The notes under the pieces were generated by a model. It did no database searches. It was not told the origin of the DNA and saw nothing but the letters and a program-made list of their open reading frames with translations. This document shows, in pieces, positions 5,082 to 8,142 of a stretch of DNA of 8,142 nt. The stretch is from CAURMH01 sp963525745. Lineage in GTDB: Bacteria; Pseudomonadota; Gammaproteobacteria; Enterobacterales; Pasteurellaceae. Where the stretch lies: the NCBI GenBank assembly GCA_963525745.1, contig CAURMH010000057.1, positions 1-8,142 of the forward strand, in the 5' to 3' direction. A program made the position numbers and the translations under genes. How positions within the stretch are numbered: position 1 is the stretch's first letter; the number at the start of each line of letters is the position of its first letter.

Positions 5082-6272
5082 TTAAAGCACTTTCACAATA
5101 CTTTCACACAAGTAACGGATATTGTCTTCCGTAATGCCCGCCACGTTGATACGGCCGGAACGCACGGCATAAATGGCGAATTCTTCTCTGAGGCGATCCA
5201 CTTGTTCGGCGCTTAAACCGCTGAAGGAAAACATGCCGTTTTGTTCCATAATAAAACCGAAATCCTGTTTTGCGCCGTATTCTTTCAGAAGTTGCACGAA
5301 TAAATGACGCATTTTTTTAATGCGTTCACGCATCTCAGTCAGTTCATTTTCCCATTCTTGACGAAGTTGCGGATCGTTTAATACGGTTGCGACCGTTGCG
5401 CCACCGTGTGATGCCGGGTTGGAGTAGAGCGTGCGGATAATGGATTTCACTTGAGTTAATGCGGTTGCAGCGATATCTGCGTTTTCCGCCACCAAAGTGA
5501 AGGCGCCGACGCGTTCGTTGTATAAACCGAAATTTTTCGAGAACGAACTGGCGATTAATAATTCTTTGTGATTGGCGGCAAACGTGCGTAAACCGACCGC
5601 GTCTTCATTTAAGCCGTTGGCTAAGCCTTGATAAGCAAAGTCGAATAATGGCAACCAGCCGTTTTTTACGGAAAGTTCGGCCAATTGTTTCCACTGTTCC
5701 GGCGTCGGATCAATCCCCGTCGGGTTATGGCAGCAGCCGTGGAAAAGCACTACATCGCCTTCATTGGCATTGCTTAAATCGGCAATTAAGTTGTCCCAAT
5801 CCAATGCTTTACGTTCGGCATCGTAATAACGATATTCGCGAATCGTCATGCCCACCGCATTGAAAATTGCATTATGGTTCGGCCAGGTCGGCGTGCTAAT
5901 CCAAACGTTTTGCGCTTTGGTTTGGCGTTTGATAAATTCGGCCGCAATGCGAAGTGCGCCGGTGCCGCCTAAACTTTGTACGGTTCTGGCGCGATCTTGC
6001 GCAATAATTGGGCTATCTGCGCCGAAAAGAAGTGCTTTGGTGCGTTGATTGTAATCGGCGATACCATCAATGCCGAGGTAATTTTTGCTGTTTTCTTTCG
6101 CCAATAAACGCGTTTCGGCTTCTTTCACGGCGCGCATAATCGGCGTTGCGCCTTGTGCATCTTTATATATGCCGATACCTAAATTGATTTTATTTGCACG
6201 AGTTTCTGATTTGAATGCTTCGCCTAAGCCTAAAATCGGATCCGCCGGAGCGGCTTTGATATTTTCAAACAT
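5082..6272 (-). CDS. aspC: AspC: aspartate aminotransferase (class I, PLP-dependent)
   Basis: 396 residues, identical in length to E. coli AspC and similar throughout. The cytoplasmic enzyme interconverts aspartate and 2-oxoglutarate with oxaloacetate and glutamate. Key residues sit at E. coli sequence positions: the PLP-binding Lys246 (SSFSKNFGL), Trp130 (TWPNH), Asn183 (CHNPTG), Asp211 and Tyr214 (FDFAYQG), and the dicarboxylate-binding Arg280 and Arg374. TyrB is a close paralogue, but the start MFENIKAAPADPILGL and overall pattern favour AspC; some activity on aromatic acids is typical of the family. AAGGAA about 8 nt before the ATG is the ribosome binding site. A promoter is visible upstream and a terminator downstream, so the gene looks monocistronic, though it follows purEK on the same strand. 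Its product aspartate is used in the purine step after PurE. Confidence 0.96.
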   Translation of the reverse strand: MFENIKAAPADPILGLGEAFKSETRANKINLGIGIYKDAQGATPIMRAVKEAETRLLAKENSKNYLGIDGIADYNQRTKALLFGADSPIIAQDRARTVQSLGGTGALRIAAEFIKRQTKAQNVWISTPTWPNHNAIFNAVGMTIREYRYYDAERKALDWDNLIADLSNANEGDVVLFHGCCHNPTGIDPTPEQWKQLAELSVKNGWLPLFDFAYQGLANGLNEDAVGLRTFAANHKELLIASSFSKNFGLYNERVGAFTLVAENADIAATALTQVKSIIRTLYSNPASHGGATVATVLNDPQLRQEWENELTEMRERIKKMRHLFVQLLKEYGAKQDFGFIMEQNGMFSFSGLSAEQVDRLREEFAIYAVRSGRINVAGITEDNIRYLCESIVKVL

Positions 6273-6319
6273 AGCGTTTTCCTTCTTTTGATGTGTGTTA
6301 TGGAAATTTATTTGCTGTT

Positions 6320-6348
6320 CTTATACTGCAACCTTTTGCCTTTAGCAA
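6320..6348 (-). promoter_or_regulatory. aspC promoter (sigma-70 type)
   Basis: On the minus strand a -35 TTGCTA (6348-6343, 4/6 match) and a -10 TATAAG (6325-6320, 5/6 match) are separated by exactly 17 bp. Transcription would begin near 6313, giving a leader of about 40 nt before the aspC ATG. Confidence 0.6.
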
Positions 6349-6365
6349 GCAAAAACGCCGCAAAA

Positions 6366-6415
6366 TTTAACCGCACTTTAAGGAGGTTAATCCGCCTTAA
6401 AAAAGTGCGGTTAAA
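6366..6415 (-). terminator. purK terminator built from an inverted USS pair
   Basis: TTTAACCGCACTTT (6366-6379) is perfectly complementary to AAAGTGCGGTTAAA (6402-6415). An inner stem TTAAGG/CCTTAA (6378-6383 with 6395-6400) extends the helix past a short bulge. Both arms hold an exact USS core (6370-6378 inverted, 6403-6411 direct). It starts just after the purK stop on the minus strand and is followed there by TTTTG, so the T-run is modest. Confidence 0.8.
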
Positions 6416-6422
6416 AATGAAT

Positions 6423-7523
6423 TTATTTTAATTGCTCAATTGCCCAGTTTAAGCCAGATTGATAATCATCCGGTAATTCGCCGCGCAGTTTTTCCAATAG
6501 CCGAATCAAAATGGTTTTATCCGGATGCGTCAAATTAATATGACCGACTTTGCGCCCCGGGCGTACTTCTTTGCCGTACCAATGCAGCTGTGCGAACGGC
6601 GTGTTGAGCCATTGTGCGTTGTGTTCCGTGCCGATTAAATTGACCATCACGCTCGGCGCGAAAATTTGTAATTGTGGCGTAGGCAAATCGAGCAGGGCGC
6701 GCAAGTGCAATTCAAATTGGCTTATGGAACAACCGAGCTGCGTCCAGTGGCCACTGTTATGCACGCGCGGCGCCAGTTCATTAATCAGCAATTGATCGCC
6801 AACCACAAAACATTCCATCGCCATCACACCAACATAATTAAGCTTATCCATAATTTTGCCTAGCATGGCTTCCGCTTGTTTTTGCTGCGCGGGTTGTTGA
6901 GCAAATTGTTGCGTCAATGCGGTGCTCATAACGCTATAGCGCAAAATGCCGTTTTGCTGCAAATTGTGCGTGACCGGATAAAAACGTTTTTCGCCGTTTT
7001 TGAAACGCGCGCCGACAATCGACACTTCGTAATCGAAGGGAATAAATTTCTCCGCAATTACTTCGCCGAAAAGATCGTTACTAATATCGGTTTTATTTTT
7101 ATCGTTGATAATCCACTGCCCGCGACCGTCATAACCGCCCGTACGGCGTTTTACCACGACTTTTTCGCCGATAGTTTGGAATACGTCCGGCCATTGATGG
7201 TTGTCTTTTAATAAACACCAAGGCGAAGTGGGAAGTATCAATTCGTCCAACAGCGATTTTTGCGTGAAACGATCGGCTAATAAACTGAACACGTTTTGAT
7301 TCACAAAATTTTTATGATTGCCGAGGAGTTCGGTTAACGGCGTGTTTTCCCAACGTTCGATCTCCGCCGTGAGCACCGCATTCGGCGGTAAATCAAATAA
7401 CGGCGCATCGAATGCCAGAGGCTCGACTTGAATATCCAACGGCGCGCCGGCATAGCGCAACATGCGGCCTAATTGACCATTGCCGAGTACGTAAACAGGG
7501 GGATAGAGAGAGGATTTTTGCAT
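6423..7523 (-). CDS. purK: PurK: N5-carboxyaminoimidazole ribonucleotide synthase
   Basis: 366 residues, typical of PurK (about 355-365). It is an ATP-grasp enzyme that makes N5-CAIR from AIR, bicarbonate and ATP in de novo purine synthesis. Visible are the N-terminal glycine-rich VLGNGQLGRML (12-22), the ATP-grasp segment VVKRRTGGYDGRGQW (123-137), and the PurK signature NELAPRVHNSGHWTQ (248-262), which carries metal and ATP ligands. PurE lies immediately upstream on the same strand, but a bidirectional hairpin terminator fills the 68-bp gap, unlike the overlapping purEK of E. coli. Only about 30 bp separate the hairpin from the ATG, leaving little room for a separate promoter. The ribosome binding site is a modest AAGAAGAAA. 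The protein is intact. Confidence 0.96.
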   Translation of the reverse strand: MQKSSLYPPVYVLGNGQLGRMLRYAGAPLDIQVEPLAFDAPLFDLPPNAVLTAEIERWENTPLTELLGNHKNFVNQNVFSLLADRFTQKSLLDELILPTSPWCLLKDNHQWPDVFQTIGEKVVVKRRTGGYDGRGQWIINDKNKTDISNDLFGEVIAEKFIPFDYEVSIVGARFKNGEKRFYPVTHNLQQNGILRYSVMSTALTQQFAQQPAQQKQAEAMLGKIMDKLNYVGVMAMECFVVGDQLLINELAPRVHNSGHWTQLGCSISQFELHLRALLDLPTPQLQIFAPSVMVNLIGTEHNAQWLNTPFAQLHWYGKEVRPGRKVGHINLTHPDKTILIRLLEKLRGELPDDYQSGLNWAIEQLK

Positions 7524-7545
7524 GAGGTTTCTTCTTATGAAAATG

Positions 7546-7583
7546 AAAAAACAACCGCACTTTGAAAGTGCGGTCAGTTTTTT
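7546..7583 (-). terminator. Inverted-USS hairpin with flanking T-runs between purE and purK
   Basis: ACCGCACTT (7554-7562) and AAGTGCGGT (7566-7574) form a perfect 9-bp stem around a 3-nt centre; both arms are exact USS cores. On the minus strand the stem is followed by TG and six T residues (7551-7546); on the plus strand by CAG and six T residues (7578-7583). The A6/T6 flanks can extend the helix. It begins 17 nt past the purE stop, so it should end or attenuate transcription before purK. Confidence 0.8.
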
Positions 7584-7591
7584 AAATGTTT

Positions 7592-8089
7592 TTAAACGCG
7601 CGGATCCGGATTATCCAGCACCGCATTGGTTTGATTTTCGCGGAATGTCTGCAAGCGTGAACGCAATTCGCCATCCCAAGCCGCTAAAATTTGTGCCGCT
7701 AACAGACCCGCATTGGCGGCGCCCGCCGGGCCGATGGCTAATGTGCCGACCGGAATGCCTTTCGGCATTTGCACGATGGAATACAGGCTGTCCACGCCGC
7801 TTAGCATGGAACTTTTGACCGGCACGCCCAAAACGGGGACGAGGGTTTTTGCGGCAATCATGCCCGGTAAATGCGCGGCACCGCCGGCGCCGGCAATGAT
7901 GACTTTATAGCCGTTTTGCTGCGCGTTTTCGGCGAACGTAAAGAGTTTGTCCGGCGTGCGGTGGGCGGAAACGATTTCCACGTGATAAGGCAGTTGAAGC
8001 GTATCTAAAATTTGCGTGGCTTCCTGCATGGTCGCCCAGTCGCTTTTGGAGCCCATAACGATGGCGATTTGTGGTTGATTGGCTGACAT
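7592..8089 (-). CDS. purE: PurE: N5-carboxyaminoimidazole ribonucleotide mutase
   Basis: 165 residues, the class I PurE length (E. coli 169). It converts N5-CAIR made by PurK into CAIR and forms an octamer in the cytoplasm. The motifs are GSKSDWATM (13-21, phosphate and nucleotide contact), SAHRTPD (41-47) containing the catalytic histidine His43, and GAGGAAHLPGM (67-77). The presence of purK next door fits a class I (mutase) rather than class II enzyme. The C-terminal NPDPR motif is retained. The start ATG at 8089 aligns within a few residues of E. coli PurE; a weak GAGAG ribosome binding site lies about 8 nt upstream. It is the first gene of the purE-purK unit, separated from purK by a hairpin. 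Confidence 0.97.
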   Translation of the reverse strand: MSANQPQIAIVMGSKSDWATMQEATQILDTLQLPYHVEIVSAHRTPDKLFTFAENAQQNGYKVIIAGAGGAAHLPGMIAAKTLVPVLGVPVKSSMLSGVDSLYSIVQMPKGIPVGTLAIGPAGAANAGLLAAQILAAWDGELRSRLQTFRENQTNAVLDNPDPRV

Positions 8090-8123
8090 TGATTTGCTCT
8101 CAATATAAAGAAAAAACGGGCGT

Positions 8124-8132
8124 AGAATAGCA
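8124..8132 (-). promoter_or_regulatory. Candidate extended -10 promoter for purE
   Basis: On the minus strand TGC-TATTCT has the TGN extension and 4 of 6 matches to TATAAT, which would place transcription start near 8117 and a leader of about 28 nt. The -35 region lies outside the window. No convincing full PurR operator is seen here. Confidence 0.35.
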
Positions 8133-8142
8133 TAATTTCGCT

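Noticed and set aside
8108..8124. A possible PurR operator upstream of purE, suggested by CGTTTTTT preceded by ACGCC on the minus strand
   Set aside because: Only the right half matches the PurR palindrome; the left half has almost no matches when aligned on the central CG.

Overview
The window looks like an ordinary core-chromosome segment from a Pasteurellaceae bacterium (Haemophilus, Aggregatibacter, Pasteurella or close relatives). The proteins are close to enterobacterial orthologues. The 9-mer AAGTGCGGT, core of the Haemophilus-type DNA uptake signal sequence (USS), occurs seven times exactly: three single copies inside genes and two inverted pairs that form terminator hairpins. No mobile element, CRISPR array, tRNA or rRNA was seen, and every gene is intact. 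I found no undescribed multi-gene system; the most interesting material is RNA-level.

Layout. (1) 6-1457, plus: thiI, for tRNA 4-thiouridine and thiamine thiazole sulfur transfer, with a C-terminal rhodanese domain. (2) 1493-2440, minus: a YvcK/YbhK (CofD-like) protein, convergent with thiI and divergent from moaA, the same ybhK/moaA arrangement as in E. coli. (3) A 286-bp divergent intergenic region whose moaA-proximal half is a molybdenum-cofactor (Moco) riboswitch. Its sequence contains a GAAA tetraloop and what looks like a matching 11-nt tetraloop receptor. (4) 2727-4970, plus: moaA-moaC-moaD-moaE, with no moaB, ending in a strong hairpin terminator built from a slightly degenerate inverted USS. 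(5) 5082-6272, minus: aspC, with its own promoter and terminator. (6) 6423-8089, minus: purE then purK, for the AIR-to-CAIR step of purine synthesis, separated by an inverted-USS hairpin with T-runs on both sides.

How the genes work together. MoaA and MoaC convert GTP to cyclic pyranopterin monophosphate (cPMP). MoaD (sulfur carrier) and MoaE (catalytic subunit) form molybdopterin synthase, which turns cPMP into molybdopterin. The riboswitch would let finished cofactor feed back on the operon. PurK makes N5-CAIR from AIR, bicarbonate and ATP, and PurE converts N5-CAIR to CAIR; aspartate, AspC's product, is used in the following purine step, though AspC is a general amino-acid enzyme. ThiI and YbhK have no direct biochemical link to their neighbours beyond position.

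Limits: the ThiI ribosome binding site and the purE -35 region fall outside the window. Promoter and RNA-structure calls were made by eye, without folding or covariation analysis.
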